A stretch of 64,000 nt of DNA from CAIJMU01 sp035530275 (GCA_035530275.1 DATKVC010000003.1:87836-151835); one strand, 5' to 3'; shown: positions 1 through 8,151, counted from the stretch's first letter. Notes: a model not told the origin generated them from the sequence alone. Numbers and translations are program-made.

Positions 1-1388
1 TCTGACAGCTCGGTAAAGGCGCGGATGTCCGAGAAGAAAATGGTCATCTCCCTTTTGACGTGATCGCCGAGCTTGAGGTCGACGACGTCGCGCTTGCCGA
101 GGGCGGAGAGGAATTCGGCGGGGATGAAGCGTTTGACGCTCCGACCCATGTCGGCGACGTAGTCGTTGAGGTTTTCGGTGGTCTGGAAGCTGTAGCGTAT
201 CTTGCGCATGAGCCCCGCCATGGCCGCAAGGGCGAAGAGGAGGGTCGAGAGGGGCTCGACCAGGAAGGAGATGAGGGGATCCTGCGAGAGAAACAGCCTG
301 AGGGGGATTGCGGCGATGAGGAAGAGGGGGCTCGGGTGCAGCCAGAGCGCTCGCTTGGAACCGCCGATGGCTCTTTTGAGGAGTATGACGAAGGTGGCGA
401 TGCAAGCGACGGCATAGTAAACGAGCATGATGGAATGAATGGTGAAAAGGGATCGCGGCAGGAAGAATTCGAGAATTGCCGCCGCAGGGAAGGGAATGAG
501 AATCAGCTTAGAAGGCAGTGTGGCCTTTTCCTGGATGATGCGCGTGAAGAACCATGCTACGGCGGCGAAATGCGCGAGGAAGGCGTAGGATTGAAGGAGG
601 TCGGCATCGAGGGGGATGTCGAAATAAGGAAGGATGACTCGAGCGTTGACGACGTAACGGAAGGCTTCCACGAAGAGCACGAGGGCAAAGGCGAGAAACT
701 CCCGGTTCTTGGTCCATAGGTTGAAAAGAAAGAGAATGAATACGGCCCCGAAGAAGAATGCGCCGGCGATAAGCAGGGAAAACCCTCCGGCCATCACGAG
801 GAAGGATCCCATTGCCGATGCCTCGCCGAACATCACGAGGTCCGGCGAAAGTCTTGTCGAATCGATGCCTTCGCCGCCGGCGGGAACCTGCACGAGAATG
901 TCCAAAAGCGGTCCCGCCGCCTCAAAGGAAAGGATCCGATTTTTTACGGGATAGAGAACGCCGTTGACGGTGGCCATCGCCTCGTCGGCCTCGACGGGAA
1001 GGATTAGCATCCAGGTCCGATTCACTGCCGGTCCGTCGATCGCGATCGTCAGGCGATAGCTGCGCTCGCTCGATCTGTCCTCGCGCTCTTCGAACAGGGG
1101 CGCGCGGGATCGGACCATAACCGGGAGGGGCGGGGGGCCTTTGATCGGCGGGCTTTTGACGCTTCCCTCGTAGCGATACCAGGAACCCACCGGCTCCAGG
1201 AGACCTTTGGAGGGGTCGAAATGCACGATGGCGTCCCCCATGGGACTGACCTGGATGGGAACGGTCGAACAAGAAGATAAAACGGCGAGGGCGATTGCGG
1301 CGATCCATAGAAGTCCGACGATAGAATGCCTGGTTTGGAGCTTCTTAGGATTGCATTTGAATCTAGTAGAAAGAAAACTTGAATACAT
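1..1388 (-). CDS. Class III adenylate/guanylate cyclase with 7TM (7TMR-DISM-like) sensor region, 3'-truncated by window edge
   Basis: The minus-strand frame is open from an ATG at 1388 to the window edge (462 residues visible, no stop). The N-terminus has a basic stretch, a hydrophobic segment (about residues 22-37) and a lipobox-like LSSC (37-40). A roughly 140-residue extracytoplasmic domain follows, then several hydrophobic helices (about 190-400) starting near MGSFLVMAGG, as in 7TMR-DISM sensors. A linker with FIPAEFL (about 417-423) leads into the catalytic domain, which begins with FFSDIRAFTEL. The Asp of FFSD (residue 454) is the first metal ligand of class III nucleotide cyclases. The rest of the catalytic domain is outside the window, so ATP versus GTP specificity cannot be read. 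Expected role: membrane-bound cyclic-nucleotide synthesis in response to an external signal. It is divergent from the hydrogenase operon. Confidence 0.85.
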   Translation of the reverse strand, partial: MYSSFLSTRFKCNPKKLQTRHSIVGLLWIAAIALAVLSSCSTVPIQVSPMGDAIVHFDPSKGLLEPVGSWYRYEGSVKSPPIKGPPPLPVMVRSRAPLFEEREDRSSERSYRLTIAIDGPAVNRTWMLILPVEADEAMATVNGVLYPVKNRILSFEAAGPLLDILVQVPAGGEGIDSTRLSPDLVMFGEASAMGSFLVMAGGFSLLIAGAFFFGAVFILFLFNLWTKNREFLAFALVLFVEAFRYVVNARVILPYFDIPLDADLLQSYAFLAHFAAVAWFFTRIIQEKATLPSKLILIPFPAAAILEFFLPRSLFTIHSIMLVYYAVACIATFVILLKRAIGGSKRALWLHPSPLFLIAAIPLRLFLSQDPLISFLVEPLSTLLFALAAMAGLMRKIRYSFQTTENLNDYVADMGRSVKRFIPAEFLSALGKRDVVDLKLGDHVKREMTIFFSDIRAFTELS

Positions 1389-1394
1389 GGGTCA

Positions 1395-1423
1395 AGTATA
1401 GATTGCGCAACCGATCCAGACAA
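1395..1423 (-). promoter_or_regulatory. Candidate sigma70 promoter for the cyclase gene, leaderless geometry
   Basis: On the minus strand TTGTCT (1418-1423) and TATACT (1395-1400) are separated by 17 bp. The ATG at 1388 lies 6 nt after the -10 box, about where transcription should start. No Shine-Dalgarno sequence precedes the ATG. A leaderless transcript is inferred. Confidence 0.45.
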
Positions 1424-1466
1424 ATAGGGAGGGGCTTCATTTCCCGGTAGTTCTTTTATCGTCCTG

Positions 1467-1495
1467 TTGTTATACTATCGATGTTTTATTATAGA
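1467..1495 (+). promoter_or_regulatory. Candidate promoter of the hydrogenase operon
   Basis: TTGTTA (1467-1472), a 17-bp spacer and TATAGA (1490-1495) lie in an AT-rich island inside GC-rich DNA, about 30 bp upstream of the first hydrogenase gene. The -35 region TTGTTA resembles one half of a Rex operator (TTGTTAA type), but no matching second half is visible, so redox control by Rex is only a possibility. Confidence 0.4.
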
Positions 1496-1526
1496 TATGC
1501 TTATCCTTATATATTGGGGGGTTTTC

Positions 1527-2003
1527 ATGGAGAAGGTCGAAGCCGGTTTTTCTCCCGAACTGAGTGCCTTCATCGCGGAATGGAAGGACAGGCCCGGGAA
1601 TCTCATCATGCTTTTGCACAGAATCCAGGAGGAGTACGGCTACATCCCCCGGGACGCGGCCGAGCGCCTCGCGCGAAGCATCGACCTTCCGCTCGCGAAA
1701 ATTTACGGAGTCATCACTTTTTACCATTTCTTCAAGACCAAGAAACCGGGCAAGAACAAGGTTTCGATCTGCCTCGGCACCGCCTGTTACCTCAAGGGGT
1801 CGCAAGGCCTGATAGACGAAGCGCGAGACATTCTCGGCATCGAAGGCGATGAGGTTACCGACGACGGACTGTTCAGCATCGACCCCGTGCGCTGTCTCGG
1901 CTGCTGCGGTCTCGCGCCCGTGTTGATGGTCGGCGACGACGTCCACGCGAAGGTCACGAAGGACCAGCTCGTCGACATCATCGCGAAGTACAAGTCCGCC
2001 TAA
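1527..2003 (+). CDS. hydC: NuoE/HydC-like [2Fe-2S] subunit of electron-bifurcating [FeFe] hydrogenase
   Basis: 158 aa. The fold is the thioredoxin-like [2Fe-2S] family of NuoE/HydC. The N-terminal helical part (RPGNLIMLLHRIQEEYGYIP) is followed by the cluster ligands in CLGTAC and RCLGCCGLAP, the family pattern C-x4-C plus C-x3-C. The ATG at 1527 was chosen because a run of G (GGGGGG) sits 5 nt upstream and the protein then begins like other family members; an in-frame ATG 60 nt earlier would only add a hydrophobic, AT-encoded extension lying over the promoter. It is the first gene of an operon whose order (NuoE-like, small ferredoxin-like, NuoF-like, HydA) matches NAD(P)-linked bifurcating hydrogenases. 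Its role is electron relay between flavin and hydrogenase subunits in the cytoplasm. Confidence 0.92.
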   Translation: MEKVEAGFSPELSAFIAEWKDRPGNLIMLLHRIQEEYGYIPRDAAERLARSIDLPLAKIYGVITFYHFFKTKKPGKNKVSICLGTACYLKGSQGLIDEARDILGIEGDEVTDDGLFSIDPVRCLGCCGLAPVLMVGDDVHAKVTKDQLVDIIAKYKSA

Positions 2004-2021
2004 GTCAGAAGGAGCAGGTTT

Positions 2022-2435
2022 ATGGCAAAGATGAACGTCGCGAGCCTCGATAAGCACAGGGCGGCGATGAAGGCGAAATATCCGACGAGTCTTCAACCGT
2101 CGCAAAAGACACGGATAATCGTGGGCATGGGCACTTGCGGCATCGCGGCCGGCGCCCGCGATGCCTGGGAGGAACTCAAGAAGTCGATCGCCGAATTCGG
2201 CATCGAGCACGAAGTCCTCATGAAGCAGACGGGTTGCATGGGCCTCTGTCAGGTCGAGCCGACCGTCGAAATCGCCGTGCCGGGGATGCCGACGGTCATC
2301 TACGGCAAGGTGACGGCCGAAGTGGCGAAAAGGCTCGTTCGCAAGCATATCGTCGAGAAGACCCTCATCGACGGGCACATCCAGGACCGACCCGCCACCG
2401 ACATCGTGCTCTGGGCGGCGAAGGGAGGGGAGTGA
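2022..2435 (+). CDS. Small thioredoxin-like [2Fe-2S] ferredoxin of the hydrogenase operon
   Basis: 137 aa, preceded by AGAAGGAGCAGGTTT. Residues about 30-125 form a second thioredoxin-like [2Fe-2S] domain: Cys in GMGTCGIAAGA and in QTGCMGLC. It resembles the N-terminal domain of the next gene product. Such small genes sit between the NuoE- and NuoF-like genes in hydrogenase operons of clostridia and other fermenters. The exact role is not established; an auxiliary electron carrier or structural subunit of the complex is the reasonable inference. The stop overlaps the next start by 1 bp (TGATG), so the two are probably translationally coupled. Confidence 0.85.
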   Translation: MAKMNVASLDKHRAAMKAKYPTSLQPSQKTRIIVGMGTCGIAAGARDAWEELKKSIAEFGIEHEVLMKQTGCMGLCQVEPTVEIAVPGMPTVIYGKVTAEVAKRLVRKHIVEKTLIDGHIQDRPATDIVLWAAKGGE

Positions 2436-4225
2436 TGGCCGAACGACAATATCTCCTCGTCTGCGGCGGCGAGGGTTGCCAGTCCGGGAAGTCCGAGGAG
2501 CTCTTCCTCGCCCTCCACCAGCAGGCGGAAGCCCTCGGCGTCAAGAACGACGTGCAGATCATCCGCACCGGCTGCTACGGGTTCTGCGAAAAAGGACCAA
2601 TTGTAAAGGTGATGCCTTCAGAGTCCTTCTATCGGGGGGTGAGGGCCGAAGATGCGAAGGAGATCATCGCCGAGCGGGTCGTCGCGCGGAAGGATGTCCA
2701 ACGGCTGCTCTACAGGAAGGAAGACCGACTCGCGGCCACGACAAGGGTGCCCGAGGGGGGGACCTACAACAAGCAATTCCGCATCGTGCTGCGCAATTGC
2801 GGCGTCATCGATCCGGAGAACATCGACGAGTACATCTCGCGAGACGGCTACGCCGCCCTCGAGAAGGTCCTCTTTACGATGAAGCCCGAGGAGGTGGTCG
2901 AGGAGCTCAAGGTATCCGGGCTCCGAGGCAGGGGCGGGGCGGGCTTCCCCACCGGGGTGAAGTGGGAACTCACCCGCGTCGCCCCGGGCGAGCAGAAATA
3001 CGTGATCTGCAACGCGGACGAGGGAGATCCCGGCGCGTACATGGATCGGGCGACCATAGAGGGTGATCCCCATTCGGTGGTGGAGGCAATGGCGATCTGC
3101 GGCTACACGGTGGGCGCCACCAAGGGCTATGTGTACATCCGCGCCGAGTATCCCTTGGCCATCGAGCGGCTCAAGATCGCGATCCGGCAAGCTGAGGAGT
3201 TCGGCCTCCTCGGCAAGGACATCCTGGGCTCGGGCGTCGATTTCGAGCTCGAGATCCGCCTGGGCGCAGGCGCCTTCGTCTGCGGCGAAGAGACGGCCCT
3301 GATGCGTTCCCTCGAGGGGAACCGCGGAATGCCGGTGCCCAAGCCTCCCTATCCGGCGACGAGCGGGCTGTGGAAGAAGCCGACGGTGATCAACAATGTC
3401 GAGACCTTCGCCAACGTGCCGATGGTCATCCTCAAGGGCGGGAAGTGGTTCTCGTCTATAGGCACCGAAAAGTCGACGGGCACCAAGGTTTTCGCCCTCA
3501 CCGGCAAGATCAATAATTCGGGCCTGGTCGAGGTGCCGATGGGTACGACCCTGCGCGAGATCATCTTCGACATCGGCGGCGGCATCCGGGGCGGCAAGAG
3601 GTTCAAGGGCGTGCAGACGGGCGGCCCCTCGGGCGGCATCATCACGGCCAAGGATCTCGACGCTCCTATCAGTTATGAGAGTCTGACTGCGCTGGGCTCG
3701 ATGATGGGGTCGGGCGGGATGATCGTCATGGACGAGGACGATTGCGTGGTCGACGTGTCGAAGTTCTACATGGATTTCTGCGTCGACGAGTCCTGCGGAA
3801 AATGCGCGCCCTGCCGCATCGGCACCAACCAGATGCACACCATCCTCGATCGGATCACCAAGGGGGAGGGGGAGGAAGGCGACCTCGCCAAGCTCGAGAA
3901 GATAGGGCAGGCCATGACGAAGGCCTCCCTCTGCATGCTCGGCGGTTCCGCGGCCAATCCCACCATCTCGACGATACGGCACTTCCGCGACGAATACCTC
4001 GAGCACATCAGGGACCACAGGTGCCGCTCCGGCTCATGCAAGGCCCTCGTGACCTTCACGATCCTCGCGGACAAGTGCATCGGTTGCGGCCTTTGCGCGC
4101 GGCGCTGCCCCGTGCCCTGCATCGCCGGGGAGAAGAAGGGCGTGCATGTCATCGACCAGGCGAAGTGCGTCAAGTGCGGCGAGTGCTTCACCGCCTGCAA
4201 GTTCGGCGCCGTCGTGAAAGCGTAA
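2435..4225 (+). CDS. hydB: NuoF/HydB-like NAD(H)- and FMN-binding subunit of bifurcating [FeFe] hydrogenase
   Basis: 596 aa. Domains in order: N-terminal thioredoxin-like [2Fe-2S] domain (CGGEGCQSGK, GCYGFC; residues about 1-100); NuoF core with the FMN/NADH glycine-rich loop GRGGAGFPTG (about 165) and CNADEGDPGAY (about 190); SLBB domain; NuoF-type [4Fe-4S] site ESCGKCAPCR (about 454); and a C-terminal 2x[4Fe-4S] ferredoxin (CIGCGLCARRCP, CVKCGECFTAC; about 547-590). This is the full architecture of HydB of trimeric bifurcating hydrogenases. Its flavin is the inferred site where NADH and ferredoxin electrons are split or joined. The start overlaps the preceding stop by 1 bp. Confidence 0.95.
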   Translation: MAERQYLLVCGGEGCQSGKSEELFLALHQQAEALGVKNDVQIIRTGCYGFCEKGPIVKVMPSESFYRGVRAEDAKEIIAERVVARKDVQRLLYRKEDRLAATTRVPEGGTYNKQFRIVLRNCGVIDPENIDEYISRDGYAALEKVLFTMKPEEVVEELKVSGLRGRGGAGFPTGVKWELTRVAPGEQKYVICNADEGDPGAYMDRATIEGDPHSVVEAMAICGYTVGATKGYVYIRAEYPLAIERLKIAIRQAEEFGLLGKDILGSGVDFELEIRLGAGAFVCGEETALMRSLEGNRGMPVPKPPYPATSGLWKKPTVINNVETFANVPMVILKGGKWFSSIGTEKSTGTKVFALTGKINNSGLVEVPMGTTLREIIFDIGGGIRGGKRFKGVQTGGPSGGIITAKDLDAPISYESLTALGSMMGSGGMIVMDEDDCVVDVSKFYMDFCVDESCGKCAPCRIGTNQMHTILDRITKGEGEEGDLAKLEKIGQAMTKASLCMLGGSAANPTISTIRHFRDEYLEHIRDHRCRSGSCKALVTFTILADKCIGCGLCARRCPVPCIAGEKKGVHVIDQAKCVKCGECFTACKFGAVVKA

Positions 4226-4238
4226 GGGGAAAAACACC

Positions 4239-6035
4239 ATGGTAAAGGCGAAGATAAACGGCAAGACTGTCGAGGTGGCCGAGGGCACCTCGATCCTCGA
4301 CGCGGCCGAGAAGCTCCATGTGCGGATTCCCAAGCTCTGCCACAACGACGACCTCGAGCCCTGGGCGGCCTGCGGTCTCTGCGTGGTCAAGAACGGCAAG
4401 AGCCCGAAATTCCTGCGCGCCTGCTGCACCCCTCTCGAGGAGGGGATGGACATAATTACGACTGATGCCGAGCTCGTGCAGACGCGGAAGACCGTCATCG
4501 AACTGATCCTATCGACCCACCCCGACGATTGCCTGGCCTGTCCGCGCAACCAGGAGTGCGAGCTCCAGCGACTCGCGGCGGAGTTCGGGGTGAGGGATCA
4601 GCCCTTCCCCAAGAGACTGCGTTTCCTTCCGATAGACAATTCGACGGGAGCCATCGTCCTCAATCCCGAAAAATGCATACGCTGCGGACGCTGCGTGAAG
4701 GTCTGCCAGGACATGCAGAACGTCTGGGCCGTCGAATTTCTCGGGCGAGGCGAGAGCACGCGCATCGCTCCGGCGGGCGACGTCCTCCTCGGCGAGGGCC
4801 CCTGCATCCGCTGCGGGCAGTGTGCCGCCCATTGCCCCGTGGGGGCGATCTACGAGAACGACCAGACGGCCGAGGTCTGGGACGCGTTGATGAAGACGGG
4901 CGAGGGCGAAAAGACTTGCGTGGTACAGATAGCCCCGGCCGTGCGCGTCGCTCTCGGCGAAGCCTTCGGCCTCAAGCCCGGCACGAATATCACGAGGAAG
5001 ATCTACGCCGCCCTGCGCCGTCTGGGCTTCGACGCCGTCTTCGACACCAATTTCGCGGCCGATCTGACCATCATGGAGGAGGGCACCGAGTTCGTGAAAC
5101 GCTTCGCCGCCGCGACCGAGGCGGCCACGCGGATGGCGAAGGGAAGCGGGGAGGCCGAGGGGCCCCTGCCCCTCATCACGACCTGTTGCCCGGCCTGGGT
5201 CGACTATCTCGAGAAGTACTGGCCGGAGATGATCCCGAACTTCTCGACCTCGAAGTCGCCCCAGCAGATGATGGGCACCATGATCAAGACCTATTGGGCC
5301 GCGATGACCAAGACCGATCCGGCGAAAATCTTCAGCGTCGCGATCATGCCCTGCACCGCGAAGAAGTACGAGAATTCCCGCGACGAGACGATGTACGCCT
5401 CGGGCTACAAGGACGTCGACGTGACGCTCACGACCCGCGAGCTTGCGCGCATGATCAAGCAGGCGGGCGTCGATATCCTCGAGCTGCCCGACGAGGAGGC
5501 CGATTCGCCGATGGGCCATTACACGGGGGCCGGCGTGATCTTCGGCGCGACGGGCGGCGTCATGGAGGCGGCCCTCCGCACCGCCTACACCCTCATCACG
5601 GGGGAGGAGCTCAAGAACGTGGAATTCACGAGCGTGCGCAGCATCTCGGGCATCAAGGAAGCCAGGATCGACATCAAGGGCACCGAGATTCGCGTGGCGG
5701 TCGCTCACCAGATGGGCAACATCGAGACCGTGCTCCGCAGGGTGGAAAAGGCGAAGGCCGAGGGCGCAGAGGTGCCCTGGCACTTCATCGAGGTGATGGC
5801 CTGCCGGGGCGGCTGCATCGGCGGCGGTGGCCAGCCCTACGGCTGCACCGACGAGGTGCGGAAGCTCCGCATCAGGGGCATTTACGACGACGACGACAAG
5901 GCGACCTATCGCTCGTCGCACCTCAATCCCTACATCAAGAAGATCTACGAGGAATTCCTAGAGAAGCCCGGGAGTCACAAGGCGCACAAGCTGCTTCATA
6001 CCCATTACACGCCCAAGCCGATCTACATGAAATAG
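4239..6035 (+). CDS. hydA: [FeFe] hydrogenase catalytic subunit HydA
   Basis: 598 aa. An N-terminal NuoG-like [2Fe-2S] domain is followed by the His/Cys3 [4Fe-4S] motif (HPDDCLACPRNQEC, about 92), a 2x[4Fe-4S] ferredoxin domain (CIRCGRCVKVC and CIRCGQCAAHCP) and the H-cluster domain. The three H-cluster signatures are present: TTCCPAW (L1, about 314), MPCTAKKYE (L2, about 369) and VMACRGGCIGGGGQP (L3, about 518). L1 has TTCCPAW where TSCCPGW is usual, but both cysteines, including the proton-transfer Cys, are kept. The protein reversibly reduces protons to H2 in the cytoplasm as part of HydABC. The maturases HydE/F/G are not in this window. Confidence 0.96.
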   Translation: MVKAKINGKTVEVAEGTSILDAAEKLHVRIPKLCHNDDLEPWAACGLCVVKNGKSPKFLRACCTPLEEGMDIITTDAELVQTRKTVIELILSTHPDDCLACPRNQECELQRLAAEFGVRDQPFPKRLRFLPIDNSTGAIVLNPEKCIRCGRCVKVCQDMQNVWAVEFLGRGESTRIAPAGDVLLGEGPCIRCGQCAAHCPVGAIYENDQTAEVWDALMKTGEGEKTCVVQIAPAVRVALGEAFGLKPGTNITRKIYAALRRLGFDAVFDTNFAADLTIMEEGTEFVKRFAAATEAATRMAKGSGEAEGPLPLITTCCPAWVDYLEKYWPEMIPNFSTSKSPQQMMGTMIKTYWAAMTKTDPAKIFSVAIMPCTAKKYENSRDETMYASGYKDVDVTLTTRELARMIKQAGVDILELPDEEADSPMGHYTGAGVIFGATGGVMEAALRTAYTLITGEELKNVEFTSVRSISGIKEARIDIKGTEIRVAVAHQMGNIETVLRRVEKAKAEGAEVPWHFIEVMACRGGCIGGGGQPYGCTDEVRKLRIRGIYDDDDKATYRSSHLNPYIKKIYEEFLEKPGSHKAHKLLHTHYTPKPIYMK

Positions 6036-6048
6036 CGAGGGGGACCGG

Positions 6049-6088
6049 CCCCGCGAAGGTGATCGCAATTGCGAAGGTCTTCGCGGGG
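6049..6088. terminator. Inverted repeat between hydA and the convergent small gene
   Basis: CCCCGCGAAG (6049-6058) pairs perfectly with CTTCGCGGGG (6079-6088) around a 20-nt loop. It lies 14 bp after the hydA stop and just downstream of the convergent 52-aa gene, where a bidirectional terminator would be expected. There is no clear T-run, so factor-independent termination is uncertain. Confidence 0.45.
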
Positions 6089-6094
6089 ACGGCT

Positions 6095-6253
6095 CTATTT
6101 GGCCGGGCCGATCCGCAGCGTTATCTCCCCCGAGCCGTCGCCCTTCTTGAGGGTGCCCACGAGGGCGCCGACGACGTTGACGACGACCGCCTTCGCGAAG
6201 TCGTTGAGCGGCACGGCCTTGCCGTCGCAGGAGAGCGTCACTTCCCTTTCCAT
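6095..6253 (-). CDS. Small conserved-type protein (52 aa) coupled to the MobB-like gene
   Basis: 52 aa. The ATG at 6253 lies inside the last codons of the MobB-like gene, so the genes overlap by 16 bp in different frames and are probably translationally coupled. The product starts MEREVTLSCDGKAVPLNDF and has a short hydrophobic middle (AKAVVVNVVGALVGTLKKG) and a charged end. Small proteins of this pattern (beta strand, 'PLN-F', hydrophobic helix) occur next to MobB-like genes in other anaerobes, as far as I recall; I know no function. A stop at 6095 and codon use like the neighbours support it as real. Confidence 0.6.
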   Translation of the reverse strand: MEREVTLSCDGKAVPLNDFAKAVVVNVVGALVGTLKKGDGSGEITLRIGPAK

Positions 6254-6768
6254 GTTTCCTCCAGTGCGTCGAGTATGGCTCCGACCGCCTCGTGGGGAAA
6301 GGCCCGCTTGCCGCCGGCGGAGAAGGCCGCGCGTTTTTTGCCTTCGTCGCTCACAAGAATGTCGACTTCGTCGAAACTTCGCTTGCCCGATCTATCGCCC
6401 GCCTCGACGAGGACCCGGCAAGCGCCTTCCACCTCCAGCCCTTCCACGAAAAGACGATCGACCTCGCCGAAAATCCTTTCCAGCCAGGCTCGATCGGGAT
6501 GCTCCGGCGTCGGAACGTAGACCGCCGTCGTTCTCGCCTGGCCGACGCCGATGTAGACGACGGGCGTCGCCCCCGAGGCGCGGAAGCGCCCCGTGTCCTT
6601 GGCCTCGTCGCCGAAGTTGCCGGGGTGTCGGCTGGATTTGGCGGCGCCGCAGCGGAGGCCGCGGCGCCAGCCCTCCTCGATGAGGGCGGCGATGAGGGTG
6701 GTTTTGCCGCTGTTGGACCAGCCGAAGAATGATGCGATCCTGAGTTCCTGGGATGCCATGTCTCCCAT
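6238..6768 (-). CDS. mobB: MobB-like P-loop GTPase
   Basis: 176 aa. The Walker A motif GWSNSGKTTLI (about residues 16-26) lies directly after the first beta strand, as in MobB, the P-loop protein that assists molybdopterin dinucleotide formation. KSSRHPGNFGDEAKDTGRFRASGA matches the family's switch region, where MobB usually has K-H-H and D-S-x-R. SRHP in place of the usual histidine-rich motif, and the absence of any molybdenum-cofactor or molybdoenzyme gene nearby, leave the substrate open. The start could also be the ATG at 6759, but GGGAG lies only 2 nt before it, so the longer form is kept. The 3' end overlaps the 52-aa gene. Confidence 0.7.
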   Translation of the reverse strand: MGDMASQELRIASFFGWSNSGKTTLIAALIEEGWRRGLRCGAAKSSRHPGNFGDEAKDTGRFRASGATPVVYIGVGQARTTAVYVPTPEHPDRAWLERIFGEVDRLFVEGLEVEGACRVLVEAGDRSGKRSFDEVDILVSDEGKKRAAFSAGGKRAFPHEAVGAILDALEETWKGK

Positions 6769-6914
6769 GATAGCCGGAGGCCGGAGCGGCAGGGTAGGGG
6801 CGCTTCATTTCCGCCCCGGCACAGGCAGGCGAATGGTCCTGGAAGTCGGCGCTTGGCTGGGCTGCCGACTTTTCGTACCTTGATACCATCGACAAGGAAA
6901 GGAGGGAGGCGAAG

Positions 6915-7727
6915 ATGAAACGCCTTCCCGTCTGGTACCTCCCGCACGGAGGCGGTCCTTGGAACGCCATGGACGACAACGGCGACAGGGCAGGCTACGC
7001 GGCGCTTTCGGCGTGGCTGAAGGATTTCGGCGCCGCGATCGCGGCGTCCGGCGCGCGCTCCATACTCGCCATTTCCGCCCACTGGGAAGAGACGAAACCC
7101 GTACTGCACTTCGGCGAGAGGCCGGGGATGCTCTACGATTACGGGGGATTTCCGGAGCATACCTACCATCTCAAATGGCCGGCGCCCGGCGATCCGGGGC
7201 TCGCTGCGCGCGCCGAAGGATTGCTCGGCACCGCCGGCTTCAAAGCCGGCAAGGAATTCGAGCGCGGCTTCGATCACGGAACCTTCGTTCCCTTCATGGT
7301 GGCATTCCCCGCGGCAAAGATTCCCGTGGCTCAGCTTTCCCTCGTGCGCGGACTCGACCCCGTGCTGCACTATGAAATCGGGAAAGCCCTCGAGCCGCTT
7401 CGCGACGAGGGAGTGGCCATAGTAGGGAGCGGCATGAGCTATCACAATCTCAGGGCCTTCTTTTCGGGCGATCCATCGGTGGCGGAGATCTCCGATTCCT
7501 TCGACGCCTGGCTGGCGCGCAGCGTCGCGATCGAGGACCCGCATCTCCGACGGGACGCCCTCGTCAACTGGATGATCGCTCCTCACGCCCTCGAATGCCA
7601 TCCGCGCAGCGAACATCTCCTTCCCCTTCACGTCATCGCAGGCGCGGGAGGGGCGGACGCCGGCCGCGTCGCATGGCGAGGGAAATTGATGGGCGCCGCT
7701 ATTTCCGCGATAGCCTTCGGGGATTGA
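6915..7727 (+). CDS. DODA-type extradiol aromatic ring-opening dioxygenase family protein
   Basis: 270 aa, start preceded by AAAGGAGGGAGGCGAAG. The LigB/DODA signature residues are visible: LPHGGGPW near the N-terminus, ISAHWE (about 55), FDHGTFVP (about 118) and GSGMSYHNL (about 173). These supply the metal-binding histidines of the family, which includes E. coli YgiD and plant 4,5-DOPA dioxygenase. The substrate is unknown. A ring-cleaving dioxygenase is unexpected beside an oxygen-sensitive hydrogenase, so a role in oxygen or catechol detoxification, or a non-oxygenase function, is possible. It is monocistronic and convergent with arfB. Confidence 0.85.
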   Translation: MKRLPVWYLPHGGGPWNAMDDNGDRAGYAALSAWLKDFGAAIAASGARSILAISAHWEETKPVLHFGERPGMLYDYGGFPEHTYHLKWPAPGDPGLAARAEGLLGTAGFKAGKEFERGFDHGTFVPFMVAFPAAKIPVAQLSLVRGLDPVLHYEIGKALEPLRDEGVAIVGSGMSYHNLRAFFSGDPSVAEISDSFDAWLARSVAIEDPHLRRDALVNWMIAPHALECHPRSEHLLPLHVIAGAGGADAGRVAWRGKLMGAAISAIAFGD

Positions 7728-7737
7728 GCGGCGCTCT

Positions 7738-8151
7738 TCAATCTTCGAAGCGACCGCTTCGACCTTTCTTGACTTGGGCATCCCTCTTTTTCGACGTGAG
7801 TCTCCGTTCCCGCGAAGCCCTGGTGGGGGCGGTCGGGCGTCGAGGCTTGTCACGCTTGAGGGCCGATTGGATGAGGGCGACGAGGCGCTCGATCGCCAGC
7901 TCGCGGTTGAGGAGTTGGCTCCGCGTGTCGCTCGCCGACACGACGAGCATGTCCCCGTCGACGAGGCGTGCGCCCAGCCGCGACCGAAGGAGGAAGAGAT
8001 CGGCCTCGCCGAGACCGAGTCGGCCCAGGTCGACGCGACCGGCGGCCTTGCTGTTCACCTTGTTGACGTTCTGGCCCCCGGGGCCGCCTGAGCGGGAGAA
8101 TTCGAAGGAGACTGCGGACTCCACCGCCTGGCGCAATTCATCATAATTCAT
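7738..8151 (-). CDS. arfB: Peptidyl-tRNA hydrolase ArfB (ribosome rescue)
   Basis: 137 aa, the usual ArfB/YaeJ length. It contains the release-factor catalytic motif within SRSGGPGGQNVNK (about residues 19-31), followed by VNSKAAGRVDL, and ends in a basic tail (RERRLTSKKRD...KKGRSGRF) that in ArfB occupies the empty mRNA channel of stalled ribosomes. It releases nascent chains from non-stop ribosomes without needing a stop codon. Its ATG overlaps the stop of the upstream methyltransferase gene by 4 bp (ATGA), so the two are one transcription unit. Confidence 0.93.
   Translation of the reverse strand: MNYDELRQAVESAVSFEFSRSGGPGGQNVNKVNSKAAGRVDLGRLGLGEADLFLLRSRLGARLVDGDMLVVSASDTRSQLLNRELAIERLVALIQSALKRDKPRRPTAPTRASRERRLTSKKRDAQVKKGRSGRFED

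Noticed and set aside
60..719. Plus-strand 219-aa reading frame with many Glu and Gly
   Set aside because: It lies antisense to the cyclase gene, whose frame carries clear motifs; composition is typical of the opposite strand of a GC-rich gene.
1467..1495. Full Rex operator at the hydrogenase promoter
   Set aside because: Only one half (TTGTTA) is visible; the complementary TAACAA half at the right spacing is missing.
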